Assembly: GCF_001513955.1 (NCBI RefSeq)
Contig: NZ_KQ948145.1
Span: forward strand, 62,001-126,000
Direction: 5' to 3'
DNA length: 64,000 bases
DNA from: Streptomyces pseudovenezuelae
Lineage (GTDB): Bacteria; Actinomycetota; Actinomycetes; Streptomycetales; Streptomycetaceae
Under the pieces are notes generated by a model. That model made no database searches, had not been told where the DNA came from, and saw nothing but the letters and a program-made list of their open reading frames with translations. Numbering within the stretch: position 1 is the stretch's first letter; the number at the start of each line of letters is the position of its first letter. Of this stretch, positions 48,158 to 55,996 are shown in pieces. Position numbers and translations under genes: made by a program.

Positions 48158-49255
48158 ATGCACGAGCGACTTCTCACAGCGGCCCCTCAGGAAAGACCCG
48201 CACCGCAGCATCCCCCCGAGCGCGATGCCTTCTTCGACAACGCCAAGTACCTGGCGATCGTGCTGGTCGCCGTGGGGCATGCGTGGGAGCCGTTGCGGGA
48301 CGGGAGTCGGGCCGTGTCCGCGCTGTACCTGCTCGTGTACGCCTTTCACATGCCGGCGTTCATCGTCGTCTCCGGTTACTTCTCGCGGAACTTCGACGCG
48401 AGTCCGGGGCGGTTGCGGCGGCTGGTGACCGGGCTCGTCGTGCCGTACGTCGTGTTCGAGACGGCGTACACCTTCTTCACGCGGTGGACGGACGAGGTGC
48501 CGGACCGGCCGGTGAGTCTGCTGGACCCGCTGTATCTGACGTGGTTCCTGGTGGCCTTGTTCGTGTGGCGGCTGAGCACGCCCCTGTGGAAGCGGGTACG
48601 TCATCCGGTGCCGGTCGCCCTCGTCGTGGCCATGCTCGCGACGCTCACGCCCTCCATCGGGGACGACCTCGACCTGCAGCGGGTCCTGCAGTTCCTGCCG
48701 TACTTCGTGCTGGGTCTGTCGCTCAGGCCCGAGCACTTCCGGCTGGTCCGTCGGCGGGCGGTACGGATGGTCGCCGGGCCGGTGTTCGCCGTCGCGCTCG
48801 TGGCCGCCTACTGGGTGGTGCCGCGGATGAGCTCGGCGTGGCTCTACCACCGGGACAGCGCGCAGGAGTTGGGCGCGCCCGCCTGGTCGGGGCCGGTGAT
48901 GACGCTGGTCGCCTTCGGGTGCTCGCTCGTCCTGGTCGGGTGCTTCCTCGCGCTGGTCCCGGGGCGGCGGACCTGGTTCACCGTGCTCGGCGCGGGCACC
49001 CTCTACGGCTACCTGCTGCACGGCTTCCTCGTCCAGGGCGCCCGGTTCTGGGGCTGGTACGGACCCGCCTGGATCCACGGGCCGCTCGGCGTCGGCGTGG
49101 TCGCCCTCGTCGCCGCCGGCGTCGTGACCGCGCTGTGCACCCCACCGGTCCGGCGGGCCCTGCGGTGCGTGGTGGAACCGGAGCTGCGGTGGGCCTTCCG
49201 GCAGGAGGCGGCCCGACCGGTGCGTGCCGGAGGGAAGGCGGCCGCCGGTACGTGA
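48158..49255 (+). CDS. acyltransferase-3 family membrane protein
   Basis: The 365-residue protein has about ten membrane helices. It carries the acyltransferase-3 (OafA/NolL-like) N-terminal signature DAFFDNAKYLAIVLVAVGHAWE, with the catalytic-type histidine in the first helix, and VYAFHMPAFIVVSGYFSR. Such enzymes O-acetylate sugars or membrane-associated small molecules. The target here is unknown. The ATG at 48158 lacks a strong ribosome site; the ATG at 48101 is an alternative. The tail is basic (RPVRAGGKAAAGT). No biosynthetic genes adjoin it. Confidence 0.85.
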   Translation: MHERLLTAAPQERPAPQHPPERDAFFDNAKYLAIVLVAVGHAWEPLRDGSRAVSALYLLVYAFHMPAFIVVSGYFSRNFDASPGRLRRLVTGLVVPYVVFETAYTFFTRWTDEVPDRPVSLLDPLYLTWFLVALFVWRLSTPLWKRVRHPVPVALVVAMLATLTPSIGDDLDLQRVLQFLPYFVLGLSLRPEHFRLVRRRAVRMVAGPVFAVALVAAYWVVPRMSSAWLYHRDSAQELGAPAWSGPVMTLVAFGCSLVLVGCFLALVPGRRTWFTVLGAGTLYGYLLHGFLVQGARFWGWYGPAWIHGPLGVGVVALVAAGVVTALCTPPVRRALRCVVEPELRWAFRQEAARPVRAGGKAAAGT

Positions 49256-49447
49256 GCGAGGGGTGGCGGCTCGGACGCCGTCCCGTGGGGCCCACGCGGC
49301 CCATGCGGGGCGCGCTTCTGCTCGCTTCAGAAGCCCACGGGCTCGCCACGGAGGGTGTCCCCTGCTGCCGACCCGGCACGCCCCGCGGCGAAACGGCCGT
49401 TCCGGCGTCGTCTCGTGCCGCGGGGCGCGGGCGCGGCTCTGGTGCGG

Positions 49448-49879
49448 CTACTTCGACGACCGGTCCGCGACCGACGGGACCGGGCGGGGCCCGGTGGTGG
49501 GCTCCGCCGGGGCGGGGCTCGGGACGGGGCTCGGGGCGGTCGAGGGCCGCTCGCTCGGCACCACCGTCGGTACCGGGCGCGGCGCGGTCCCCGGCACGGA
49601 CGGCACCGGACTCGGCACCGTCGTCGGTGCGGAAGGCACCGGGCTCGGCTCGGACGGTCCCTCGGACGGCACGGGTGACGGCACCGCTGACGGCACCGTC
49701 GAGGGTGCCACGGACGGCACCGCCGACGGCGCGGTGGACGGCGCCGATGTCGCCTTCGGCGTGGCGGAGCCGGTCGCGGCGCCCGCGACCGCGGCCCAGC
49801 CCGCCACGGCCACGGCGGTTCCCGCGAGGACGCCGATCAGCAGACGGCGGGTGGGTCGGATGCCATGGCGGTTCGTCAA
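49448..49879 (-). CDS. Pro/Ser/Thr-rich membrane-anchored or secreted small protein
   Basis: This 143-residue protein has a basic N-terminus (TNRHGIRPTRR), one hydrophobic segment (LLIGVLAGTAVAVAGWAAVA), then about 100 residues built of P-S-x and V-P-S repeats. It has no folded domain. The TTG start at 49879 has GAGGAG five bases upstream. The gene is divergent from the sigma factor at 50051, and the membrane protein at 50572 has a similar Pro/Ser-rich exterior. A role as a wall-spanning linker is plausible but unproven. Confidence 0.65.
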   Translation of the reverse strand: MTNRHGIRPTRRLLIGVLAGTAVAVAGWAAVAGAATGSATPKATSAPSTAPSAVPSVAPSTVPSAVPSPVPSEGPSEPSPVPSAPTTVPSPVPSVPGTAPRPVPTVVPSERPSTAPSPVPSPAPAEPTTGPRPVPSVADRSSK

Positions 49880-50050
49880 GAGTGCTCCTCGGTGGTCGGG
49901 ACGTTTGCGTGAGAGGAGTACGGGGCGGCGGCCGGGGCGGGTTGCACGGACCGGTGCGGAAACTTTTCTCGCGGGGCGTGCAACCTCGTGGCGCGTCCCG
50001 CCGTACCTCTGAAGGACAGGTGTGACGGGTTCGGCGGAGGGTCGGGGCGG

Positions 50051-50563
50051 GTGCGGGAAGCAGTCCGGGAGCGGGAGTTCCGGGAGTTCGCCGAGGCCCG
50101 GCAGGGGCAGCTCAGACGCAGCGCGTATCTGCTGTGCGGGGACTGGCACCAGGCGCAGGACCTCACCCAGACGACGTTGATGAAGCTGTACGCCTCCTGG
50201 GGCCGGATCCGCCGCGACGGCAACGTCGAGGCCTACGCCCGTACGATCCTCACCCGCGCCTTCATCGACCAGTACCGCAAACGGAGTTGGCGGGAGGAGC
50301 CGACGGAGGAGGTGCCGGAGCCGGGGTCCGCCGAGCCTCCGGACACGCCCGAGCTGCGGCTGGTGATGCAGGCCGCGCTGATGGAACTGCCGCCCCGCTA
50401 CCGGGCGGTCCTGGTACTGCGGTTCTGGGAGGACTGGAGTGTGGAGCAGACCGCCGAGGCGCTGCGCGTGACCCCGGGCACGGTCAAGAGCCAGAGCGCC
50501 CGCGGGCTCGTCCGGCTGCGCGGGCTCGTCGAGGGCCTGGCGGGCGAGACGAGCGGGAGGTGA
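50051..50563 (+). CDS. ECF sigma factor, SigE-family (SACE-type) RNA polymerase sigma factor
   Basis: The 170-residue sigma factor has region 2 (AEARQGQLRRSAYLLCGDWH, then AQDLTQTTLMKLYASWGRI) and region 4 (LPPRYRAVLVLRFWEDWSVE followed by QTAEALRVTPGTVKSQSARG). It is the short actinobacterial SigE-type group that recognises stress or envelope promoters. I took GTG 50051; the frame is open to 49988. The next gene, eight bases on, encodes a membrane protein that may be its regulator. Confidence 0.9.
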   Translation: MREAVREREFREFAEARQGQLRRSAYLLCGDWHQAQDLTQTTLMKLYASWGRIRRDGNVEAYARTILTRAFIDQYRKRSWREEPTEEVPEPGSAEPPDTPELRLVMQAALMELPPRYRAVLVLRFWEDWSVEQTAEALRVTPGTVKSQSARGLVRLRGLVEGLAGETSGR

Positions 50564-50571
50564 GGCGGGAG

Positions 50572-50964
50572 ATGTACGACGTGGACGAGTACGGGGAGGG
50601 TGCCCGCGTGCGGAGTGCCTTCGAGGCCGTCCTCGACGGCTCGCGGGAGCCGGCCCTGCCCAGCGTCACCGACGCGGCCGTCGCCGGCGGCCGGCGGATC
50701 CGGCGCCGTCGTACGGCGGTCTCGGGCGCCGTGGGAGTGCTGGTGGCCGCCGTCCTCACGGCCGGGGTCGTGGCCGCCCTGCCCGGCGCGGAAGCCGGCC
50801 GCTCCTCGGTGCCGCTGGCCCCGCCGGGCAGTCACTCGCCCACCGGCACCGGCCCGGTGCCGCCGTCGGCCGCCCCCTCCGAACCGTCGGTCGTGCCCAC
50901 GCCGAGGCCCGCTACCTCCGGGATCTCCACGGGCGACGCGCCCCTGTCCTCGCCCGCGCCGTGA
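50572..50964 (+). CDS. single-pass membrane protein, possible anti-sigma partner
   Basis: The 130-residue protein has about 45 cytoplasmic residues (VRSAFEAVLDGSREPALPSV) and one membrane helix (AVSGAVGVLVAAVLTAGVVA). A Pro/Ser/Thr-rich exterior follows. It starts nine bases after the sigma gene stop behind GGCGGGAG, so the two form an operon. Many SigE-type sigma genes are followed by such proteins, which are presumed regulators. No zinc anti-sigma HxxxCxxC motif is present, so the anti-sigma role is only inferred from position and topology. Confidence 0.7.
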   Translation: MYDVDEYGEGARVRSAFEAVLDGSREPALPSVTDAAVAGGRRIRRRRTAVSGAVGVLVAAVLTAGVVAALPGAEAGRSSVPLAPPGSHSPTGTGPVPPSAAPSEPSVVPTPRPATSGISTGDAPLSSPAP

Positions 50965-51061
50965 CGGCCGGCGGGCCCGGGTGGTGGGGAAGGGCCGGGG
51001 TACCCGTACAGCCGTGTGACAAGATGCTTCGGTCATGCCCCACCAGAAAGGGACGATTCCC

Positions 51062-51562
51062 ATGTCCAGGGTCGAGCTGACCACTAATTTCGGCCGTATC
51101 GTCCTCGAGCTCGCCGACGCCGAGGCGCCCAAGACCGTCGAGAACTTCCTGAAGTACGTCGGCAACGGGCACTACGACGGCACGATCTTCCACCGGGTGA
51201 TCGACGGCTTCATGGTCCAGGGCGGTGGCTTCACCCCGGACATGGTGCAGAAGCCCACGCTCGCGCCGGTCCCGAACGAGGCCGACAACGGTCTGAAGAA
51301 CACCGCGTACACCGTGGCGATGGCGCGCACCAGCGACCCGCACTCGGCGACCGCGCAGTTCTTCGTCAACGTCTCGGACAACGAGTTCCTCAACTTCACG
51401 GCCAAGAGCCCGAACGGCTGGGGTTACACCGTGTTCGGCAAGGTCGCCGAGGGCCAGGACGTCGTCGACCAGATCAAGGGCGTGCGGACCGGCAGCAGCC
51501 GTGGTCACGGTGACGTGCCGACGCAGCCGGTGATCATCGAGTCCGCGAAGGTCGTCGACTGA
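51062..51562 (+). CDS. cyclophilin-type peptidyl-prolyl cis-trans isomerase
   Basis: This 166-residue cytoplasmic cyclophilin speeds proline isomerisation in folding proteins. The active-site regions are visible: FHRVIDGFMVQGG near residue 45, and ATAQFFVNVSDNEFL near 97. There is no signal peptide, so it acts inside the cell. I chose the ATG at 51062 (MSRVELTTNFG), where the domain starts; an earlier ATG at 51035 adds nine residues. It converges on the ku gene. Confidence 0.95.
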   Translation: MSRVELTTNFGRIVLELADAEAPKTVENFLKYVGNGHYDGTIFHRVIDGFMVQGGGFTPDMVQKPTLAPVPNEADNGLKNTAYTVAMARTSDPHSATAQFFVNVSDNEFLNFTAKSPNGWGYTVFGKVAEGQDVVDQIKGVRTGSSRGHGDVPTQPVIIESAKVVD

Positions 51563-51613
51563 CCTCTGCGGGAGACGTGCGTGGCCTGTGCGGCGCCGAC
51601 GGCGGTGCGCAGG

Positions 51614-52633
51614 TCACGCGGTCCGTTTGCGGGCGGTGGTCTTCTTGGCCGCCGTCTTCTTCGCCGTCGTCGTCTTCTTGGCGGCGGTCTTCTTCGTCCC
51701 CTGTGACGACTTCGCCGTGGTCTTCTTGGCGGCGGCCGTCTTCTTCGTCGTGGCGCTCCCGGCGGTCCTGGCGGTCGACTTCTTCCCGCCGGTCTGCTTC
51801 GGTGCCGTCCGCGCGGACTTCCGCTGCGGCAGCTGCCGGACCTCGCCCGGCTCCTCGCCGCGCGACTCCTTCGCGTCCCGCACGCTCTTCTCCAGCGCGG
51901 CCATGAGGTCGAGGACCTTGCCGCTGCGGGCCGGTTCCGGGGACTCCGGCGGGGCCTCGCCTGCGGCCTTCGCGGCGACGACCTCCTCCAGGGCCTCGCG
52001 GTACTCGTCGTGGAGTTCGTCGAGGTCGATCTCGCCGAGGGTGTCCATGAGGGCGTCGGCGAGGTCGAGTTCCTTGTCGCTGACGGTGACCTTGGTGTCG
52101 GGGGCGAGTCCCTCGGGCGCGCGGACCTCGTCCGGCCACAGCAGCCCGTGCAGGGCGATGGCGTCCTCGACCACCCGGAGCATGCCGAGGCGTTCGCGGC
52201 CGCGCAGCGCGTACTTGGCGATGGCCACCTTGTTGCTGCGCTTCAGCGCCTCCCTGAGCAGGGTGTACGGCTTGGCGGCGGGGGCGCCGCCCGCCTGGAG
52301 GTAGTACGCGGCGTCCATCTGGAGCGGGTCGATCCGGTCGCCCGGCACGAAGGCCACGATCTCGATCGTCCTCGCCGTGGGGAGCGGCAGATGAGACAGG
52401 TCCTCGTCGGTGATGGGGATGATCGTGCCGTCCGCGTCCTCGTAGCCCTTGCCGATCTCCGACTGGGTGACCTCGCGGTCCTCCAGTTCGCAGACCTTGC
52501 GGTAGCGGATGCGGCCCCCGTCCTCGGTGTGGATCTGGCGGAAGGAGATCGAGTGGCTCTCGGTGGCGTTCACCAGCTTGATCGGAATGCTGACCAGGCC
52601 GAACGAGATGGCGCCGTTCCATATGGATCTCAC
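51614..52633 (-). CDS. ku: non-homologous end-joining protein Ku
   Basis: Bacterial Ku binds DNA double-strand ends and recruits LigD. The 339-residue protein begins VRSIWNGAISFGLVSIPIKL, the family signature, and has the central Ku core to about residue 255. The tail is very Lys/Thr/Ala rich (repeats of KKTAAKK-type), as in other actinobacterial Ku proteins, where it aids DNA binding. The GTG at 52633 is the start by homology. A LigD-type polymerase gene is divergent 62 bases away, so the two probably share a control region. Confidence 0.96.
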   Translation of the reverse strand: MRSIWNGAISFGLVSIPIKLVNATESHSISFRQIHTEDGGRIRYRKVCELEDREVTQSEIGKGYEDADGTIIPITDEDLSHLPLPTARTIEIVAFVPGDRIDPLQMDAAYYLQAGGAPAAKPYTLLREALKRSNKVAIAKYALRGRERLGMLRVVEDAIALHGLLWPDEVRAPEGLAPDTKVTVSDKELDLADALMDTLGEIDLDELHDEYREALEEVVAAKAAGEAPPESPEPARSGKVLDLMAALEKSVRDAKESRGEEPGEVRQLPQRKSARTAPKQTGGKKSTARTAGSATTKKTAAAKKTTAKSSQGTKKTAAKKTTTAKKTAAKKTTARKRTA

Positions 52634-52694
52634 CAGCGGAACCCTTTCTGGGGCATTGCACCTTTTCATCAGGTATGCGTGAGATTCTCATCGT

Positions 52695-53576
52695 ATGACG
52701 CCGATCACAGAGGTGGAGGGGCGACGGCTCGCGCTCAGCAATCTGGAGAAGGTGCTGTATCCGGCCACCGGCTTCACCAAGGGCGAGGTGCTGCACTACT
52801 ACGCCACCGCCGCCGATGTCCTCCTCCCCCATCTGCGTGACCGTGCCGTCTCCTTCCTGCGCTACCCGGACGGTCCCGAGGGCCAGGTCTTCTTCACTAA
52901 GAACGTCCCCCCGGGTACGCCCGACTGGGTCACCACGGCCGAGGTCCCCCGCTCCGAGGGGCCGGCCCGGATGGTCCTGGTCCAGGACCTGGCGAGCCTG
53001 ATGTGGGCCGCCAACCTGGTGACCGAGTTCCACACCCACCAGTGGCTGGTCGACGCCCCCGAGGAGGCCGACCGCCTGGTCCTCGACCTCGACCCGGGCG
53101 CGCCCGCGACGATCGTCGAGTGCTGCGAGGTCGCCCTGTGGCTCAGGGAGCGGCTGGCCGCGGACGGGATCGAGGCGTACCCGAAGACCGCCGGGTCGAA
53201 GGGGCTGCATCTGCTGGCGGCGGTGCGGGGGGCGTCGTCCGACCAGGTGTCGGAGTACGCCAAGCAGCTCGCCGTGGAGGCGGAGCGGGCGATGCCGCGG
53301 CTGGCCCTGCACCGGATGACCCGCAGCCTGCGCCCGGGGAAGGTCTTCGTGGACTGGAGCCAGAACGCCGCCCGCAAGACCACGGCCACGCCGTACACGC
53401 TGCGGGCCAGGAGTCGCCCCCTGGTGTCGGCGCCGGTCACCTGGACGGAGGTCGGGGAGTGCACTGTCCCCGGCCGACTGTCCTTCCAGGCCGGAGACAT
53501 GGGGCCTCGGCTGCAGGACTACGGTGATCTGCTGGACCCGTTGCTGGACAGTGGGCGGGCGTCACGGTTGCCGTAG
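52695..53576 (+). CDS. LigD-type NHEJ DNA polymerase/primase domain protein
   Basis: The 293-residue protein is a stand-alone polymerase domain of LigD, which fills gaps at broken ends. Motifs include the metal-binding VLDLDPG near residue 131, KTAGSKGLHLL near 173, and WSQNAARKTTATPYTLRAR near 222. There is no ligase or phosphoesterase domain, so a separate ATP-dependent ligase must complete repair. It is divergent from ku, a usual arrangement. A dispersed 46-base repeat lies 35 bases after the stop. Confidence 0.95.
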   Translation: MTPITEVEGRRLALSNLEKVLYPATGFTKGEVLHYYATAADVLLPHLRDRAVSFLRYPDGPEGQVFFTKNVPPGTPDWVTTAEVPRSEGPARMVLVQDLASLMWAANLVTEFHTHQWLVDAPEEADRLVLDLDPGAPATIVECCEVALWLRERLAADGIEAYPKTAGSKGLHLLAAVRGASSDQVSEYAKQLAVEAERAMPRLALHRMTRSLRPGKVFVDWSQNAARKTTATPYTLRARSRPLVSAPVTWTEVGECTVPGRLSFQAGDMGPRLQDYGDLLDPLLDSGRASRLP

Positions 53577-53610
53577 GCCGCGAGACGGGGTGCCGGGGCG
53601 GGTCGGCCGG

Positions 53611-53656
53611 CGGCTGCGGACCGGTGGGGGCTTGTCGCGCGGTTCCCCGCGCCCCT
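53611..53656 (-). repeat. dispersed 46-base intergenic repeat, copy B
   Basis: Read on the minus strand it starts AGGGGCGCGGGGAACC and ends TCCGCAGCCG. It matches the copy at 26571-26616. The hairpin GCGCGG-GGAA-CCGCGC is perfect here and has a GNRA-type loop. It lies between convergent genes and may act as a terminator. Confidence 0.85.
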
Positions 53657-53672
53657 GGGCGGGCCGCGGTGC

Positions 53673-53752
53673 ACGGTGTTGAGACCTTTCCGTCCCGCGC
53701 CCCTCGCGTCCCGCCCCGGGTGACCTCCGATGGACGGTGTTCAGACCTTTCC
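53673..53752. repeat. 19-bp direct repeat duplicating the 3' end of the NERD gene
   Basis: ACGGTGTTGAGACCTTTCC (53673-53691) recurs with one change at 53734-53752, where it includes the stop codon and last codons of the NERD gene. The starts are 61 bases apart. Confidence 0.85.
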
Positions 53753-54544
53753 CCACGTATGCCGGTCGCGGGCCATCGCGTGCAGGGCCTCCACGTCCGC
53801 CGGCTTGAGGACACCGCCCAGACGGGTGAGACCTTCCAGATCCGCGTCGCCGAGGACCCGGACCTCGCGGGGCGGGCGGGTGAGAGCCACTCCGGAGGGG
53901 CCGACGAGGACCAGGACCGGGTGGACCTCGGCCGTCAGGGCGTAGGAGGCACGGTCGGCGTCGGCGCGGACGCGGCGCAGCAGCGGCTGTGGGTCGCGGC
54001 GGCCGAGGGCGACCATCGGGTCGGCGACGGTGACCCGCTGCTTGCGGGCGTACAGCGTGTGCACGGCGAACAGTCCCGCGGGTCCGATCGCCAGATGGTG
54101 GATCCGGTCGCCGCCGGGGAGCGGCACGGAGTGCAGGGTGTGCCAGCCCGCGCCGTCGAGGCGGTCCAGTGCCTCGCCCGCGGTCTGCTCGGCCTCCAGC
54201 GCGCGCTGCCGGGGATCGCGGCGGATCCGGTGCGCGGGCCCGGGGTCCCGGTCCAGGGCGATCTGGAGGGCCTCGCCGGGCCGGTTGGGCGCGAGGTCGT
54301 CGTCCGGGTGGAGGGAGAGCCGGGCCAGCTCGGCGGGCGTCGGCACCGGGGGCGGGCCCACGACCACCCGGCCGGTCAGGAAGGGTCCGAGGACATCGAG
54401 CACATCCTCTCTGCGGTCCTCGCTCAGCAGATTGATCCGGGCCGCCTCACGGTCGTACCAGGCGATGTTCCTGCCGTTCGTGAGGCAGACGTACAGCCGC
54501 TCCTGACCATGGCGCCAGGTCGGCACGACGCGCAGTCCGCTCAT
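53741..54544 (-). CDS. NERD-domain protein
   Basis: The 267-residue cytoplasmic protein has a C-terminal NERD (nuclease-related) domain from about residue 115. Recognisable pieces are AGEALDRLDGAGWHTLHSVP, HHLAIGPAGLFAVHTLYARK, and VHPVLVLVGPSGVALTRPP. The N-terminal part (GLRVVPTWRHGQERLYVCLT) is shared among Streptomyces homologues. Whether it cuts DNA is unknown for this family. The acidic and lysine residues of the PD-(D/E)XK-like site appear only partly present. It is divergent from the phosphatase gene at 54614. Confidence 0.85.
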   Translation of the reverse strand: MSGLRVVPTWRHGQERLYVCLTNGRNIAWYDREAARINLLSEDRREDVLDVLGPFLTGRVVVGPPPVPTPAELARLSLHPDDDLAPNRPGEALQIALDRDPGPAHRIRRDPRQRALEAEQTAGEALDRLDGAGWHTLHSVPLPGGDRIHHLAIGPAGLFAVHTLYARKQRVTVADPMVALGRRDPQPLLRRVRADADRASYALTAEVHPVLVLVGPSGVALTRPPREVRVLGDADLEGLTRLGGVLKPADVEALHAMARDRHTWGKV

Positions 54545-54613
54545 GCACCATCACCCCATGGACCATGGGAACAGGCGGGGTGCTGCGCAGGCAAGAAGCC
54601 GGTTACCTTTGGG

Positions 54614-55171
54614 GTGAGTCGCAAGGAGTTGCAGGGCTTGGCGCAGGGGCTTGGGGAGGCGCTGTTGCGGACCCGCAGGAAGCAACCCGAGGTACCGGCT
54701 CCGGACCGGGCGTGGGACGAGATCGTGCCCGGCCTGTGGATGGGCGGACACGAGTTCCGGGGCCTTTCCGGGCAACGGGAGTTCGCCGTCGTACGGGCCG
54801 AGTTCGAGGTCGTGCAGACGCTGTTGCGACTGCCGGGCCACGGTCCCGATCCCGGTGTCGAGCACCATGTGTGGCCGATTCCGGACGGTCCGCTGGACGG
54901 GACCCAGCTCGCCGGCGTGATGCGCCTGGCACAGGCCGCGAGCGACGCACTGGACGAGGGCCGCAAGGTCCTCGTCCGCTGTTACCACGGCTACAACCGC
55001 TCGGGCCTGGTCGTCGCCCACGCCCTGGTCCGCAGGGGTTACACGGCCGACGCGGCGATCCGGCTGATCCGGGGCCGGCGCTCGCCGTGGGCGCTGCACA
55101 ACGAGCTGTTCGTCGAGTACCTGAAGGCGGGCCTGTCGACGGCCCGGCTGCTGGAGGAGCTGACCGAGTAG
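54614..55171 (+). CDS. dual-specificity-type protein phosphatase
   Basis: This 185-residue protein has the cysteine-phosphatase signature CYHGYNRSG (C-x5-R) near residue 120 with a preceding WPIPDGPLDGTQL acid-loop region. The family removes phosphate from Tyr or Ser/Thr residues. The start is uncertain. GTG 54614 (SRKELQGLAQGLGEALLR) has no good ribosome site; TTG at 54638 is an alternative. It contrasts with the phosphatase homologue at 26649, which has lost its cysteine. No kinase gene is adjacent. Confidence 0.82.
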   Translation: MSRKELQGLAQGLGEALLRTRRKQPEVPAPDRAWDEIVPGLWMGGHEFRGLSGQREFAVVRAEFEVVQTLLRLPGHGPDPGVEHHVWPIPDGPLDGTQLAGVMRLAQAASDALDEGRKVLVRCYHGYNRSGLVVAHALVRRGYTADAAIRLIRGRRSPWALHNELFVEYLKAGLSTARLLEELTE

Positions 55172-55264
55172 GGCCGCCCGGGCCCACCGGACGGCAAAAA
55201 GGACTTCCGTACGAATAATGTGTACGGGGCCGACACCCCGATCGGCCCCGACCCCAGGAGCACA

Positions 55265-55996
55265 GTGCCACCCGCCCGCCGCGTCCCCCGTACGGCCCGC
55301 GCCGCAGCCGCCGTCGCCCTGCTGCTCTCGGCCGCGGCGGGCTGCGGGGACGCGGGCGACCTGGTGGGCGCGGGCTCCACACCGACCGCGATCAGCCCCG
55401 ACCGGCTGTGGCCGCGGCTGACGCCCGCCTCCAGCCCGGCCTTCGAGATCGGCGAGGTGGACTCGGAGGTCGTGGCCGGCGTCTCCGTGCCGGGCGACGA
55501 CCTGCGCGCGGTGGACCCGGTCGCGCTCGTACGCGCCGAGATCAAGGCGGAGCCCGGCAGCTACTCCAAAGGGGGGTACGTCGAGACGGCCCGCCGGATG
55601 GCCGACTGCGGGAAGCCGGGGGCGGCGGGCGAGCGGTGCCCGGTCCTGCGGCCGTACTACCGCGACCTGACCGGTGACGGGCACAAGGACCTGACGCTGG
55701 GTTTCCGGCAGCTGCCCGGCAATGTCACCGCGGTACGGGTCTACACCGTGGAGATGCACAGGCTCGTGCGGGTCATGCACTGGGAGGACGCGGTCAGCGG
55801 GGTCGAGCTGGCCGGGCGGTCGGTGATCATCCGTTCGCCGTCCGAGGTGGCCGGATACGAATACCGCCTCCAGTGGACCTGGGACCCGCAGCAGAAGTCG
55901 ATGCTGCTCACCCACGACGAGATGCTGCGCACCGGCAGCCGTGCCCTCGGGGACGCGCCGCGCCCGGCGCCCCGCTCGTCCGCGAGCTCGCGATGA
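55265..55996 (+). CDS. lipoprotein upstream of sensor kinase
   Basis: The 243-residue protein has a lipoprotein signal (RTARAAAAVALLLSAAAGCG, lipobox cysteine about residue 27), so it is anchored outside the cytoplasmic membrane. The exported part contains two further cysteines (ADCGKPGAAGERC), a possible disulfide, and an RDLTGDGHKDLTLGF FG-GAP-like calcium loop. The GTG has AGGAG four bases upstream. It overlaps the following histidine kinase gene (ATGA). A lipoprotein coupled to a kinase recalls CseA/CseC of the SigE system, but no regulator or sigma gene is adjacent. Confidence 0.8.
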   Translation: MPPARRVPRTARAAAAVALLLSAAAGCGDAGDLVGAGSTPTAISPDRLWPRLTPASSPAFEIGEVDSEVVAGVSVPGDDLRAVDPVALVRAEIKAEPGSYSKGGYVETARRMADCGKPGAAGERCPVLRPYYRDLTGDGHKDLTLGFRQLPGNVTAVRVYTVEMHRLVRVMHWEDAVSGVELAGRSVIIRSPSEVAGYEYRLQWTWDPQQKSMLLTHDEMLRTGSRALGDAPRPAPRSSASSR

